The notes under the pieces were generated by a model that saw only the letters and a program-made list of their open reading frames with translations, was not told the DNA's origin and did not search any database. DNA of 64,000 nt from Bacillus sp. DNRA2 (lineage in GTDB: Bacteria; Bacillota; Bacilli; Bacillales; Cytobacillaceae): contig NZ_JABAIT010000010.1 in assembly GCF_012843265.1 (NCBI RefSeq), positions 1-64,000 on the forward strand, read 5' to 3'. Of the stretch, positions 22,435-31,956 are shown one piece after another. Position 1 is the first letter of the stretch, and each line of letters begins with the position of its first letter. The translations under genes were made by a program, and so were the position numbers.

Positions 22435-23230
22435 TTCCTAATTTTATTGTTTCGACTACCTCAATTGGTCTTTCGAGCCATTCGGTCGCTATTTTAGCAA
22501 AAATCGTACTGGAACCTGTAGTATAAAATTCGTGCTGTGGCTCCTCGTCATTTGTATTCAAAATGTCTTTGTAAGAAAGAATCGTACTTACTTCTCGTGC
22601 TGTTTCTTGACCCGAACTAATGACACTAACCCCTTTTCCCATGACATTTTTTATAACAGGCTCAAGCAACGGGTAATGCGTACATCCTAAAATAAGCGTG
22701 TCCAAGTCACAATTTCGCAAAGGCTGTAATGTTTCAGCCACAATTTTTTTGGCGACAGGACCAGAGTACTCACCGCTTTCCACTAATGGAACAAATTTTG
22801 GACAGGCAAGACTTTTCACTTGAATTTGCTTATTTAACGCCTTTAAGGCTTTGTCATACGCTTTACTTTTTACAGTACCTTCTGTTCCGATAATCCCGAC
22901 TTTATTATTATGGGTATGTTTTAGCGCAGCCCTTGATCCTGGAGATATAACGCCGATTACAGGAATAGTCAACTTATTGCTGATTTGATCCAGCACAACA
23001 GCAGTCGCAGTATTACAAGCTATAACCAACATTTTTATATTTTTTCGCAACAAAAAATGGGTCATTTGCCAAGTGAAAAGTTGTACCTCTTCGCTTGGTC
23101 GTGGCCCATATGGACATCTTGCTGTATCACCTAGATAGATGATTTTTTCATTCGGGAGTTGACGCATTACTTCCTTTACTACTGTTAAACCGCCGACCCC
23201 AGAATCTATTATACCAATTGGAGTATTCAA
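22418..23230 (-). CDS. racE: Glutamate racemase
   Basis: This cofactor-independent racemase supplies D-glutamate for peptidoglycan (and poly-gamma-glutamate where made). It has 270 residues. The two catalytic cysteines are Cys72 in ACNTATA and Cys183 in GCTHYPLL. The N-terminal DSGVGGLTV is also conserved. The start is a TTG at 23230. The last codons double as one arm of the transcription terminator. It follows the MarR-type gene by 11 bp, as in B. subtilis racE-ysmB. Confidence 0.96.
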   Translation of the reverse strand: MNTPIGIIDSGVGGLTVVKEVMRQLPNEKIIYLGDTARCPYGPRPSEEVQLFTWQMTHFLLRKNIKMLVIACNTATAVVLDQISNKLTIPVIGVISPGSRAALKHTHNNKVGIIGTEGTVKSKAYDKALKALNKQIQVKSLACPKFVPLVESGEYSGPVAKKIVAETLQPLRNCDLDTLILGCTHYPLLEPVIKNVMGKGVSVISSGQETAREVSTILSYKDILNTNDEEPQHEFYTTGSSTIFAKIATEWLERPIEVVETIKLGRRFES

Positions 23231-23241
23231 AACTTATCGCC

Positions 23242-23691
23242 TCATTCTTCGAGCATACCTTGGTGGAATTTCGTCATTAATTTTTTTAAGGTTTCAATTT
23301 CATCATACGTAAAATTGATTAATACTTGTCTCATATATTGCTGACGTTGTTCAAGGATTTCATTCATGATTTTCTTGCCACTATCAAGTAAATGAATCCT
23401 TACAACACGACGATCATTTTCATCTTTTATTCTTTGAACAAATTGATTTTTTTCAAGCCGATCAACTAAATCAGTAGTCGTACTGCAGGCTAAAAACATT
23501 CTACCTGATAATTCCCCAATCGTCATCTCCCCAGCTTCAAATAACCACTGCATAGCAGCAAATTGAGGTGGTGTAATTGAGTAATTATGAAGGATTTCTC
23601 TACCCTTTTGTTTGATGATATCACATATGTACCGAGATTCCTTTTCAACGTCTACAATAATTCCCAACTTTACTTTATCATCAAACTCCAT
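23242..23691 (-). CDS. ysmB: MarR-family transcriptional regulator YsmB-like
   Basis: This 149-residue winged-helix protein is of the MarR family. The DNA-binding region lies at about 45-110, with MTIGELSGRMFLACSTTTDLVDRLEK as recognition area and the wing DENDRRVVRIHL. No cysteine-based redox sensor or ligand pocket can be assigned. It precedes racE by 11 bp, so the two probably share a message. Position and length match B. subtilis ysmB; its targets are unknown to me. Confidence 0.88.
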   Translation of the reverse strand: MEFDDKVKLGIIVDVEKESRYICDIIKQKGREILHNYSITPPQFAAMQWLFEAGEMTIGELSGRMFLACSTTTDLVDRLEKNQFVQRIKDENDRRVVRIHLLDSGKKIMNEILEQRQQYMRQVLINFTYDEIETLKKLMTKFHQGMLEE

Positions 23692-23863
23692 ATTATTCCT
23701 CTCCTATTGAAAAATTTGACGATTCGACGTTTTTCTTTAATTCTCTCTCTTTTATTATATAACTTCAAGATGCAATAAAAGGTAAAAAATGAAAAAATTT
23801 TTCGATCTCAGTCACTTTTTTAAATATGTTAACCGGCCCCCTGTGAAGGAAAGCCGGTCTTCA

Positions 23864-24088
23864 TTAAAGTTCTAGCTCTCCCATACGAAGGAGCTCTACA
23901 ACCGCTTGCGAACGCCCCTTAACGCCAAGCTTTTGCATGGCATTAGATATGTGATTACGAACCGTCTTTTCGCTTATAAATAATTCACTAGCGATTTCTT
24001 TTGTGGTTTTATCTTGAACTAACAGTTCGAACACTTCTCTTTCACGTTTGGTGAGTAATGGCTTGTGAGTATAATCATTCTCCTTCAA
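23864..24088 (-). CDS. gerE: Late mother-cell transcription factor GerE
   Basis: This 74-residue protein is a free-standing LuxR-type helix-turn-helix domain. The signature [20 protein letters not shown] is followed by the recognition helix [18 protein letters not shown]. GerE acts in the mother cell late in sporulation with sigma-K, switching spore coat genes on and off. The start is a TTG at 24088 with AAGGAGGG nine bases upstream. A sigma-K-like promoter lies upstream. The length is the same as B. subtilis GerE. Confidence 0.96.
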   Translation of the reverse strand: MKENDYTHKPLLTKREREVFELLVQDKTTKEIASELFISEKTVRNHISNAMQKLGVKGRSQAVVELLRMGELEL

Positions 24089-24152
24089 GTACTGTAACCC
24101 TCCTTGCCTTCGCCAGCTATGAACCGCGGGGTGGGTATATATTTAGTCACAA

Positions 24153-24181
24153 TATCATATGAAATATAAAGTTATGGAGTG
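24153..24181 (-). promoter_or_regulatory. Sigma-K-like promoter of gerE
   Basis: On the minus strand CATATGATA (24153-24161) fits the sigma-K -10 consensus CATANNNTA. An AC core in CACT lies 17 bp upstream (24178-24181), where the short sigma-K -35 is expected. Sigma-K control of gerE is established in B. subtilis; this assignment rests on sequence alone. Confidence 0.6.
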
Positions 24182-24290
24182 ACTACAATTCTTGAAGAAG
24201 AATAGTTTTTATAAAAAATAATTATAACTAATAATATCCAAATATTACCATAATATTCTAGTACAATTGTCTCATATATTATTTTTAAGA

Positions 24291-24322
24291 AAAAAACCCT
24301 TTTCCATTTCTGGAAAAGGGTA
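24291..24322 (-). terminator. Terminator of the sdhCAB operon
   Basis: The perfect arms ACCCTTTTCCA and TGGAAAAGGGT have a four-base loop and are followed by TTTTTT on the minus strand. It lies 8 bp after the sdhB stop. Confidence 0.92.
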
Positions 24323-24329
24323 TCGTTTG

Positions 24330-25091
24330 TTAAACTTGATCGCTTCCGAAGAAATTACGGAATGCTTGAACAGTAGTGTCACGGTTCAATGATGCGATTG
24401 AAGTTGTTAATGGAATACCTTTCGGACAAGCTTGAACACAGTTTTGTGAGTTACCACAATTTGTTAAGCCACCTTCATCCATAATTGCATTCAAACGCTC
24501 TGCACGGTGCATTGCACCAGTTGGATGCGCATTGAATAAACGAACTTGAGATAATGGTTGTGGTCCGATAAATGCTGATTTGCTATTAACATTTGGACAA
24601 GCTTCCAAACAAACACCACAAGTCATACATTTAGATAATTCATAAGCCCATTGACGTTTCACTTCTGGCATACGTGGTCCAGGACCTAAGTCGTAAGTAC
24701 CATCAATTGGAATCCATGCCTTAACCTTTTTCAAGGAATCGAACATACGGCTACGATCTACCTGTAAGTCACGAACGATTGGGAACGTACCCATTGGTGC
24801 AAGTCTTACTGGTTGTTCTAATTGATCAATTAGAGCTGTACAAGATTGGCGTGGTTTTCCGTTGATTACCATTGAACACGCACCACATACCTCTTCCAAA
24901 CAGTTCATATCCCAAGCAATTGGAGTTGTTTTTTCTCCTTTTACATTGACAGGGTTACGACGAATCTCCATCAAAGAGGAAATAACGTTCATATTCGGAC
25001 GGTAAGGAATTTCAAATTCTTCCGTATAAGGGGAAGAATTAGGCCCATCTTGTCGAGTGATAATAAACCGAACTGTTTTTTGATCTGCCAT
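24330..25091 (-). CDS. sdhB: Succinate dehydrogenase iron-sulfur subunit
   Basis: This is the electron-transfer subunit of complex II, 253 residues. The 2Fe-2S cluster ligands are in CLEEVCGACSMVINGK with a further cysteine in RQSC. The 4Fe-4S and 3Fe-4S clusters use CMTCGVCLEACPN and CGNSQNCVQACPKGIPL. It docks the flavoprotein SdhA to the membrane subunit SdhC and passes electrons to menaquinone. The gene follows sdhA after seven bases. Confidence 0.97.
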   Translation of the reverse strand: MADQKTVRFIITRQDGPNSSPYTEEFEIPYRPNMNVISSLMEIRRNPVNVKGEKTTPIAWDMNCLEEVCGACSMVINGKPRQSCTALIDQLEQPVRLAPMGTFPIVRDLQVDRSRMFDSLKKVKAWIPIDGTYDLGPGPRMPEVKRQWAYELSKCMTCGVCLEACPNVNSKSAFIGPQPLSQVRLFNAHPTGAMHRAERLNAIMDEGGLTNCGNSQNCVQACPKGIPLTTSIASLNRDTTVQAFRNFFGSDQV

Positions 25092-25098
25092 AATTTAA

Positions 25099-26856
25099 TT
25101 ACTCCCCTTTCTTTTTACTATAGTCACGCTTACGTGGCTTGATTAATGAAACATCAATATCCTCATAACTGATTTCCGGAGCAGAATTAGAATCCACAAA
25201 CTTAGCTATAGTAGTTTTCATGAAGTTTTCATCGTCACGGTTAGGGAAGTCAGGCTTATAGTGCGCACCACGGCTTTCGTTACGATTCAAGGCTCCTAGC
25301 GTAATGACACGAGCTAGTTGTAGCATGTTTTCTAACTGGCGAGTGAACGCTGCGCCTTGGTTGCTCCATTTAGCTGTATCATTGATATTGATATTTTTAT
25401 ATCTTTCAAGTAACTCAACAATTTTATCATCAGTCTGTTGAAGTTTATCATTGTAACGAACAACAGTTACATTAGCTGTCATCACTTCGCCAAGCTCTTT
25501 ATGGATAACATAAGCATTTTCAGTACCGTTCATAGACATGATGTTGTTCCATTTTTCTTCTTGTTCTTTAACATGTTTATCAAATACTGAAGAAGAAACA
25601 GAGTCAACACTCTTTTCAAGGCCATCAATGTATTTCAAAGCATTAGGTCCAGCTACCATACCGCCATAAATAGCTGATAGTAATGAGTTAGCACCTAAAC
25701 GGTTTGCACCGTGCTGAGAATAATCACATTCTCCGGCTGCAAATAGACCAGGAATATTTGTCATTTGATCGAAATTAACCCATAATCCACCCATTGAATA
25801 GTGAACTGCTGGGAAAATCTTCATTGGGACTTTACGTGGATCTTCACCCATGAATTTCTCATAAATTTCAATGATACCGCCAAGCTTAATATCAAGCTCA
25901 TGTGGATCTTTATGTGAAAGGTCAAGATAAACCATGTTCTCGCCATTAATACCAAGCTTTTGGTTAACGCATACATCAAAAATTTCACGTGTAGCGATAT
26001 CACGAGGTACTAGGTTTCCGTAAGCAGGATATTTTTCCTCAAGGAAATACCAAGGCTTACCATCTTTATAAGTCCATACACGACCACCTTCACCACGAGC
26101 AGATTCACTCATTAAGCGAAGTTTGTCATCACCAGGGATTGCAGTTGGGTGGATTTGGATAAACTCACCATTTGCATAATGAACACCTTGTTGGTAAACA
26201 ATAGCAGCTGCAGAACCTGTATTGATTACAGAGTTTGTTGACTTACCAAAGATGATTCCAGGACCACCTGTTGCTAAAATAACTGCATCAGCACCAAATG
26301 ATTTAATTTCCATTGTAGATAGATTTTGCGCAGTAACACCGCGGCAAATTCCATCGTCATCGATAACAGCTCCTAGGAATTCCCAACCCTCGTATTTCGT
26401 TACAAGACCATCAACTTCGTGTCTTCTAACTTGCTCATCAAGAGCGTAAAGTAACTGTTGTCCAGTTGTTGCACCTGCGAATGCGGTACGGTGATGCTGT
26501 GTTCCACCGAAACGACGGAAATCTAGTAAACCTTCTGGAGTACGGTTGAACATTACTCCCATACGGTCTAGCATATTAATGATTCCAGGCGCAGCATCAC
26601 ACATTGCTTTAACTGGCGGCTGGTTTGCAAGGAAGTCTCCACCATAAATGGTATCATCAAAGTGAATGTATGGTGAATCTCCTTCCCCTTTTGTATTTAC
26701 AGCTCCGTTAATACCACCTTGGGCACAAACAGAGTGAGATCGTTTAACTGGAACCAATGAGAATAATTCTACTGGTGTTCCATGTTCTGCTACTTTAATA
26801 GTTGCCATCAAGCCGGCTAACCCACCACCGACTACGATTACCTTTCCTTTACTCAT
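25099..26856 (-). CDS. sdhA: Succinate dehydrogenase flavoprotein subunit
   Basis: This subunit oxidises succinate to fumarate. The 585-residue protein has the FAD-binding motif VVGGGLAGLMATIKVAE at the N-terminus and the covalent-FAD histidine in SHSVCAQGGINGA near residue 41. The active-site segments are QIHPTAIPGDDKLRLMSESARGEGG and HGANRLGANSLL. It belongs to the Bacillus/epsilonproteobacterial type that pairs with a single cytochrome b subunit and menaquinone. It is the second gene of sdhCAB. Confidence 0.97.
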   Translation of the reverse strand: MSKGKVIVVGGGLAGLMATIKVAEHGTPVELFSLVPVKRSHSVCAQGGINGAVNTKGEGDSPYIHFDDTIYGGDFLANQPPVKAMCDAAPGIINMLDRMGVMFNRTPEGLLDFRRFGGTQHHRTAFAGATTGQQLLYALDEQVRRHEVDGLVTKYEGWEFLGAVIDDDGICRGVTAQNLSTMEIKSFGADAVILATGGPGIIFGKSTNSVINTGSAAAIVYQQGVHYANGEFIQIHPTAIPGDDKLRLMSESARGEGGRVWTYKDGKPWYFLEEKYPAYGNLVPRDIATREIFDVCVNQKLGINGENMVYLDLSHKDPHELDIKLGGIIEIYEKFMGEDPRKVPMKIFPAVHYSMGGLWVNFDQMTNIPGLFAAGECDYSQHGANRLGANSLLSAIYGGMVAGPNALKYIDGLEKSVDSVSSSVFDKHVKEQEEKWNNIMSMNGTENAYVIHKELGEVMTANVTVVRYNDKLQQTDDKIVELLERYKNININDTAKWSNQGAAFTRQLENMLQLARVITLGALNRNESRGAHYKPDFPNRDDENFMKTTIAKFVDSNSAPEISYEDIDVSLIKPRKRDYSKKKGE

Positions 26857-26927
26857 CGTGGTTCACTCCCTTAAATCCTAGTAAAGTTGATTTCCATATT
26901 GGTCTACTAAACTATTAAACATTAACC

Positions 26928-27536
26928 TTATACGAAAGCTAGTAAAGCGCGTACACCAACAATGGATAAGGCAACGAAAATTCCGAGCGTTACATATGTA
27001 GAGATGCGTTGTGAACGTGGTGAAACTGTAATGCCCCAGCTAACAAAGAATGCCCATAGTCCATTAGCAAAATGGAAAATAGCTGAAACGACACCGACAA
27101 TGTAGAATCCTAACATGATTGGATTTGATAAAATATCAGCCATCATGTCAAAATTTACCTTAGCGCCCATTGCAGCTGCAATGCGGGTTTCCCAAACATG
27201 CCATGCTAGGAAAATAAGGGTGATGACCCCGGATACCCGTTGTAGTACGAACATCCAGTTTCTGAAGAAACCAAAGCGTCCTACGTTATTTTGTGCTGTA
27301 AACGCAATATAAAGCCCGTAGATTGCATGAAATAATAATGGCAAAAAGATAACAAACGTTTCTAAAAACCACTTAAATGGTAGGTTTTCCATAAAATGAG
27401 AAGCATCATTAAATGCGTCTGCCCCTTTGGTTGCAAAATGGTTGACGATTAAGTGCTGCGTCAGAAAAAGACCTACCGGAATTACCCCTAGTAATGAATG
27501 CAATCTGCGATAAAAAAATTCTCGATTCTCTGCCAT
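26928..27536 (-). CDS. sdhC: Succinate dehydrogenase cytochrome b558 subunit
   Basis: This membrane anchor of complex II has 202 residues and five hydrophobic segments. Histidines in RLHSLLGVIPVGLFLTQHL, LLFHAIYGL and LAWHVWE are placed to bind two hemes. The start at 27536 gives MAENREFFYRRLHSLLGV and is preceded by AGGGGGGGT. An in-frame upstream extension to 27650 has no ribosome-binding site. It is the first gene of sdhCAB and follows a good sigma-A promoter. Confidence 0.96.
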   Translation of the reverse strand: MAENREFFYRRLHSLLGVIPVGLFLTQHLIVNHFATKGADAFNDASHFMENLPFKWFLETFVIFLPLLFHAIYGLYIAFTAQNNVGRFGFFRNWMFVLQRVSGVITLIFLAWHVWETRIAAAMGAKVNFDMMADILSNPIMLGFYIVGVVSAIFHFANGLWAFFVSWGITVSPRSQRISTYVTLGIFVALSIVGVRALLAFV

Positions 27537-27665
27537 GAGCTTACCCCCCCTAATGATATATAATGGCGTTACGAGTTCTGAACCATTAAAAAAACGAAAA
27601 AGAAAGCAGAATATTGTCGTTTTCAAAAATGATTCAGGAATTTCTAACAATTTTGTAACAAATCT

Positions 27666-27694
27666 ATTTTAACCCTGTCTTTACAAAGCGTCAA
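27666..27694 (-). promoter_or_regulatory. Sigma-A promoter of sdhCAB
   Basis: On the minus strand TTGACG (27689-27694), a 17-bp spacer and TAAAAT (27666-27671) lie about 130 bp upstream of sdhC. The untranslated leader would be about 120 nt. Confidence 0.75.
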
Positions 27695-27744
27695 GAAAAC
27701 GTATTCAATATTTTGTTGAAAAATAACTTTTTTTAGAATAATTT

Positions 27745-27768
27745 GTTTTTCAGAAATTTCAGAAAATG
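27745..27768. promoter_or_regulatory. Overlapping CodY-like boxes upstream of sdhCAB
   Basis: AAATTTCAGAAAATG (27754-27768) matches the CodY consensus at 13 of 15 positions and GTTTTTCAGAAATTT (27745-27759) at 12 of 15. They lie about 50 bp upstream of the sdh -35 box in the 378-bp gap between the divergent sdhC and yslB. I see no gene in this gap. Confidence 0.45.
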
Positions 27769-27950
27769 GATGAATGTTGTCTTAAAATGCAAAAACTTAT
27801 CTGGTTTTCAGAAGCGCTCGGTATGCTTTATGTAGAATTGTGCGATGAGAGTGGTAGGAAAACGTTGGAACTCATATAAGTTGGGTTAAAATCTCATGAC
27901 TGTGTAACCTAATAATGTATATAATAGACCTAGAGAAAGAGGGGAGAACA

Positions 27951-28406
27951 TTGAGTGAACTTACAATTCAAGAAAAATTAGTCGAAAAAGAAACATTATC
28001 TGTCCCGGTTTTCGGATATAACTTAATACGGGAGGATTTACTAACGGATTTGCTCGGCAAGGATACGCCTGAGCATTTATACTGGGCCGGTAAAAGATTA
28101 GCACGAAAATATCCGCTGCAAACGATTGACGAAATTATCGCATTTTTTTATAAAGCTGGTTGGGGATCGCTGTCAATCAAATCAGAATCTAAACACGAAA
28201 TGTTGTTTGAGTTGGAAAGCGTAGTGATTGCTGATCGGCTAAAAGCAAATCCCAATAGCACCTTCCATCTTGAGTCTGGTTTCCTAGCACAACAAATACA
28301 AGCGCAAAAGGGTGTGTTATCCGAAGCATTTGAACACCCGCGCAAAAAGGATGCAAAGGTCCAATTTACCGTAAAATGGGACTCGAAAGACAAAATCGAT
28401 ATGTAA
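27951..28406 (+). CDS. yslB: YslB family protein (DUF2507)
   Basis: This 151-residue protein of unknown function belongs to the DUF2507 family, whose fold is related to V4R ligand-binding domains. It has no signal peptide and is probably cytosolic. The start is a TTG at 27951 directly after AGAGGGGAG. An in-frame ATG at 27915 overlaps a TATAAT box (27920-27925) that is the likely -10 element, so it should not be the start. The gene is divergent from sdhC and convergent with uvrC. In B. subtilis yslB lies in the same place, but lysC, which there separates it from uvrC, is missing here. Confidence 0.85.
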   Translation: MSELTIQEKLVEKETLSVPVFGYNLIREDLLTDLLGKDTPEHLYWAGKRLARKYPLQTIDEIIAFFYKAGWGSLSIKSESKHEMLFELESVVIADRLKANPNSTFHLESGFLAQQIQAQKGVLSEAFEHPRKKDAKVQFTVKWDSKDKIDM

Positions 28407-28415
28407 ACTCATATA

Positions 28416-28443
28416 AATAGGCTGACTTTTTGAGTCAGCCTTT
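28416..28443. terminator. Shared terminator between yslB and uvrC
   Basis: AGGCTGAC and GTCAGCCT flank a TTTTTGA loop, with A-rich sequence on one side and TTT on the other. Placed between the convergent genes, it can serve both. Confidence 0.8.
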
Positions 28444-28448
28444 ATACT

Positions 28449-30221
28449 TTACGAATTTATCTTATCGAGTAGTTCTTTTGCGACAGGAGCAGGAATACCT
28501 AAGGCGACAATGGCTTCGATGCTGGTCTCTTTGATCTTCTTTACTGAACCAAAAGTTTTAAGTAGCAATTTTTTCCGCTTTTCACCGATTCCCGGTATAT
28601 CATCGAGCAGCGATTGGAATGCATTTTTGCCGCGTAGCTGACGGTGAAATGTAATCGCGAAGCGGTGGACTTCATCCTGAATCCGTTGTAACAAGTAAAA
28701 TTCCTGGCTATTTCGTTCTAGCGGGACAATTTGCAATGGCTGACCGTATAAAAGCTGTGATGTTCTATGCTTGTCATCCTTTACCAATCCACTAATTGGA
28801 ATGTCCAAGCCGAGTTCATTTTCCAGGATATCTCGAACTGCCTCAACATGCCCTTTCCCCCCATCAATCATAATCAAATCCGGGAGCGGCAGATTTTCTT
28901 TCAACACTCTGGTATATCTCCGTCTTGTAACCTCTCGCATTGATTCATAATCATCTGGACCCGTTACCGTTTTAATTTTATATTTACGATATTCGCGTTT
29001 GTTTGGCTTACCATCAATAAAGACAACAAGTGCTGATACCGGATCTGTCCCTTGAATATTAGAATTGTCGAAAGCTTCAATTCTGTGCGGTGTATATATT
29101 CCCAAGCTCTCACCCAGATTTTCAACTGCTTTAATTGTTCTTTGCTCATCCCGTTCAATTAAAGCAAATTTCTCTTTTAAGGCAATGTCGGCATTTTTTT
29201 CAGCTAGCTTTACCAAATCCTTTTTTGGACCACGCTGAGGCACCAAAATCTTAACATTTAAAAGCTGTTCCGCAATATTCGTATCAACTGATTCCGGTAC
29301 GAGGATTTCCTTAGGCTTGAAATGATTCGCTTTTGTGTAAAATTGCCCTAGATAAGTGAGAATCTCCTCTTCAGGTTTATCATAAATGGGAAACATCGAA
29401 ACATCGCGTTCGATCAGCTTGCCTTGTCGGATGAAGAAGACTTGAACACACATCCATCCCTTGTCGACCCGATAGCCAAATACATCCCGATCGGTAAAAT
29501 CGGTCATCGTCATTTTTTGCTTTTCCATAATCGTTTCAATGTGGATAATTTTATCGCGAAACTCCTTCGCTCTTTCAAAATCAAGCTGTTCAGCGGCCTC
29601 AATCATTTTTTCACTTAAATCCTTCTTTATGTCTTTATAGCCACCGTTTAAAAATCTGCTGATTTCATCTGTTAACGTTTTGTACTCTTCTTGACTGACT
29701 TCTTTTATGCATGGTGCTAGACATTGCCCCATGTGGTAGTATAAGCAAACCCTGTCAGGCAATGTCGAACATTTTCTGAGGGGATAAATTCGATCCAATA
29801 ACTTCTTTGTTTCATTTGCAGCTTGCACATTCGGGTATGGACCAAAATATTTGCCTTTGTCTTTTTTTACCTTTCTCGTGGTAATCAGGCGAGGATGACG
29901 TTCAGCTGTTAGCTTGATAAATGGATAGCTCTTATCATCTTTTAACATTACGTTATATTTTGGATCATATTTCTTAATTAAATTGATTTCCAGTAAGAGT
30001 GCTTCAATATTGGAAGAGGTAACAATATATTCAAAATCCTCGATTTCATTAACGAGTCTGAGCGTTTTCCCATCGTGTGAACCGGTAAAATAAGAACGGA
30101 CCCGGTTTTTAAGGATTTTTGCTTTCCCTACATAAATGACCGTTCCTTGTCTGTCCTTCATAAGGTAACATCCCGGTTGATCAGGCAGAAGGGTGAGCTT
30201 ATTTTTAATGTTTTCGTTCAT
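28449..30221 (-). CDS. uvrC: Excinuclease ABC subunit C
   Basis: This is the nuclease subunit of nucleotide excision repair, cutting on both sides of a lesion marked by UvrAB. The 590-residue protein starts with a GIY-YIG domain ([19 protein letters not shown], about 14-90) for the 3' cut. A UVR motif near residue 200 contacts UvrB. The central cysteine set [21 protein letters not shown] fits the iron-sulfur region described for UvrC. An RNase H-like domain gives the 5' cut ([15 protein letters not shown]). Tandem helix-hairpin-helix motifs close the protein. Confidence 0.96.
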   Translation of the reverse strand: MNENIKNKLTLLPDQPGCYLMKDRQGTVIYVGKAKILKNRVRSYFTGSHDGKTLRLVNEIEDFEYIVTSSNIEALLLEINLIKKYDPKYNVMLKDDKSYPFIKLTAERHPRLITTRKVKKDKGKYFGPYPNVQAANETKKLLDRIYPLRKCSTLPDRVCLYYHMGQCLAPCIKEVSQEEYKTLTDEISRFLNGGYKDIKKDLSEKMIEAAEQLDFERAKEFRDKIIHIETIMEKQKMTMTDFTDRDVFGYRVDKGWMCVQVFFIRQGKLIERDVSMFPIYDKPEEEILTYLGQFYTKANHFKPKEILVPESVDTNIAEQLLNVKILVPQRGPKKDLVKLAEKNADIALKEKFALIERDEQRTIKAVENLGESLGIYTPHRIEAFDNSNIQGTDPVSALVVFIDGKPNKREYRKYKIKTVTGPDDYESMREVTRRRYTRVLKENLPLPDLIMIDGGKGHVEAVRDILENELGLDIPISGLVKDDKHRTSQLLYGQPLQIVPLERNSQEFYLLQRIQDEVHRFAITFHRQLRGKNAFQSLLDDIPGIGEKRKKLLLKTFGSVKKIKETSIEAIVALGIPAPVAKELLDKINS

Positions 30222-30332
30222 ATTTGATTTTTCACCCCATGATTTTTTTCAATGATATCATGTTACCTCATCTTCTGCTTTTACAAAACCATTTTTCTTT
30301 TTATCTTGGAAAAGTGTATGGAGGAAATGGAA

Positions 30333-30376
30333 AAAAGCTAACCCATTGGCTGAAAACGACCTAAGGGTTAGCTTTT
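30333..30376 (-). terminator. Terminator after trxA
   Basis: AAAAGCTAACCC and GGGTTAGCTTTT form a strong stem around a loop of about 20 bases, with TTTTTT following on the minus strand. It lies just after the trxA stop and before uvrC. Confidence 0.85.
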
Positions 30377-30398
30377 ATGTTACAACCGATTGGTTAAA

Positions 30399-30713
30399 TT
30401 AGATGTGCTTTTCAAGAACGCCTGCAAGTGCTTCTTTTGGTGAGAACCCAACTACTTTATCAACAGTTTGGCCATCTTTTAATACTAGTAACGTTGGAAT
30501 ACTCATGATTCCGTATTGACCAGCTGTTTCAGGGTTTTCATCAACATCAACCTTGACGATTTTTACTTTTTCACCAAGTTCTTGTGCAAGCTCTTCAAGT
30601 ACTGGAGCAATCATTTTACAAGGGCCGCACCAAGGTGCCCAAAAATCAACCAGCACAACGCCGGAACCTGTTTCGTTTTTGAATGTTTCATCTGTAGCAT
30701 GTGTAATAGCCAT
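30399..30713 (-). CDS. trxA: Thioredoxin
   Basis: This is the major cytosolic disulfide reductase, 104 residues. The active site WCGPC is at residues 28-32 with catalytic Cys29 and Cys32. The cis-proline segment SIPTL and the conserved FWAPW strand are intact. AGGAGGC precedes the ATG, and a TATACT -10 box lies about 60 bp upstream. It stands as a single gene between etfA and uvrC with its own terminator. Confidence 0.97.
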   Translation of the reverse strand: MAITHATDETFKNETGSGVVLVDFWAPWCGPCKMIAPVLEELAQELGEKVKIVKVDVDENPETAGQYGIMSIPTLLVLKDGQTVDKVVGFSPKEALAGVLEKHI

Positions 30714-30832
30714 TTAAATATGCCTCCTATGGTAAACTAAAATCTAAAGTCAGTATAGCACCGTTTGTTTATAGTTGCGAATGATATGTTTCGTACGTAC
30801 TTTTCCCAATTCATAAATGAAAAATACAAAAA

Positions 30833-30873
30833 ATATGACAGACCAACCCGCATCGCGAATTGGTCTGTCATAT
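30833..30873 (-). terminator. Terminator of the fadR-fadB-etfBA operon
   Basis: ATATGACAGACCAA and TTGGTCTGTCATAT form a perfect 14-bp stem, followed by TTTTTTG on the minus strand. It lies about 40 bp after the etfA stop. Confidence 0.9.
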
Positions 30874-30909
30874 AATGATTATTTTTCCAAAAATAGCATG
30901 TTTCTTCTA

Positions 30910-31887
30910 TTAAGATAGTACTTTCAATTTCTTGAATTCTTCTGTTAAAAGCGGTACGACTTCGAATAGGTCACCAACGATGCCGTAGTCTGCTACTTTG
31001 AAGATATTTGCTTCTGGGTCTTTGTTAATAGCAACGATTACTTTAGAGTTTGACATACCAGCTAAGTGTTGGATAGCACCAGAGATACCGCAAGCAATAT
31101 AAAGGTCTGGAGTTACAACTTTACCTGTTTGTCCAATTTGTAATGAGTAATCGCAGTATTCAGCGTCACACGCACCACGTGAAGCACCAACTGCTCCGCC
31201 AAGCACATCTGCTAATTCTTTAAGTGGCCCAAAGCCGTCTTCACTCTTAACGCCACGACCACCTGCAACAACTACTTTAGCTTCAGAAAGATCTACACCT
31301 TCACTTGCTTTGCGAACAACTTCTTTGATGATCGCACGAAGATCTTTGATTTCCGCAGCAAGTGTAGCAACTTGACCTGTTCTAGCTTCATCAACACCAA
31401 GTGGAGTGATATTGTTAGGACGGATCGTTGCGAATAAAATACCTTCAGTTACAATTTTTTTCTCGAAAGCTTTACCAGAGTAGATTGGACGAGTAAACAC
31501 GATGTTACCGCCTGCTTCTTCGATAGCTGTTACGTCTGAAATTAACCCAGAATTTAATTTTCCAGCGATTCTTGGAGCTAAGTCTTTTCCTTGTGCAGTG
31601 TGACCAAGGATAATTCCTTCTGGTGATTCTGCATCAACTACTGCTAATAACGCTTGAGTGAAACCGTCTGAAGTGTATTGAGCTAATTTAGCATCTTCCA
31701 CAACAACAACACGATCTGCACCATTTTCGATTAACGCTTGACCTAAAGCGTTTACTGAATCCCCAATTAAAACACCAACAACTTCTCCGCCTTCTGCAAC
31801 TGTTTTTGCTGCAGCAATGGCTTCAAAGGAAACATTACGAAGTGAACCTTCACGTACTTCCCCAACAACCAATACTTTTCTTGACAT
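30910..31887 (-). CDS. etfA: Electron transfer flavoprotein alpha subunit
   Basis: This is the FAD-binding subunit of the electron transfer flavoprotein that takes electrons from acyl-CoA dehydrogenases. It has 325 residues. The C-terminal FAD domain has VVVAGGRGVKSEDGF, the GASRGACDAEYCDYSLQIGQTGK region and the signature YIACGISGAIQHLAGM. It follows etfB after 69 bp and ends a fatty-acid oxidation operon with fadR and fadB. Confidence 0.95.
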   Translation of the reverse strand: MSRKVLVVGEVREGSLRNVSFEAIAAAKTVAEGGEVVGVLIGDSVNALGQALIENGADRVVVVEDAKLAQYTSDGFTQALLAVVDAESPEGIILGHTAQGKDLAPRIAGKLNSGLISDVTAIEEAGGNIVFTRPIYSGKAFEKKIVTEGILFATIRPNNITPLGVDEARTGQVATLAAEIKDLRAIIKEVVRKASEGVDLSEAKVVVAGGRGVKSEDGFGPLKELADVLGGAVGASRGACDAEYCDYSLQIGQTGKVVTPDLYIACGISGAIQHLAGMSNSKVIVAINKDPEANIFKVADYGIVGDLFEVVPLLTEEFKKLKVLS

Positions 31888-31956
31888 TATTTAAACCTCC
31901 CGCTTGTGTTTTTCAATACGTGTTGAACGAACGAGCGCTCAATCAATGCGTTCCTA

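Noticed and set aside
27915-27950. Longer yslB start at the ATG at 27915
   Set aside because: It overlaps the likely TATAAT -10 box and has no ribosome-binding site, whereas the TTG at 27951 has a good one.
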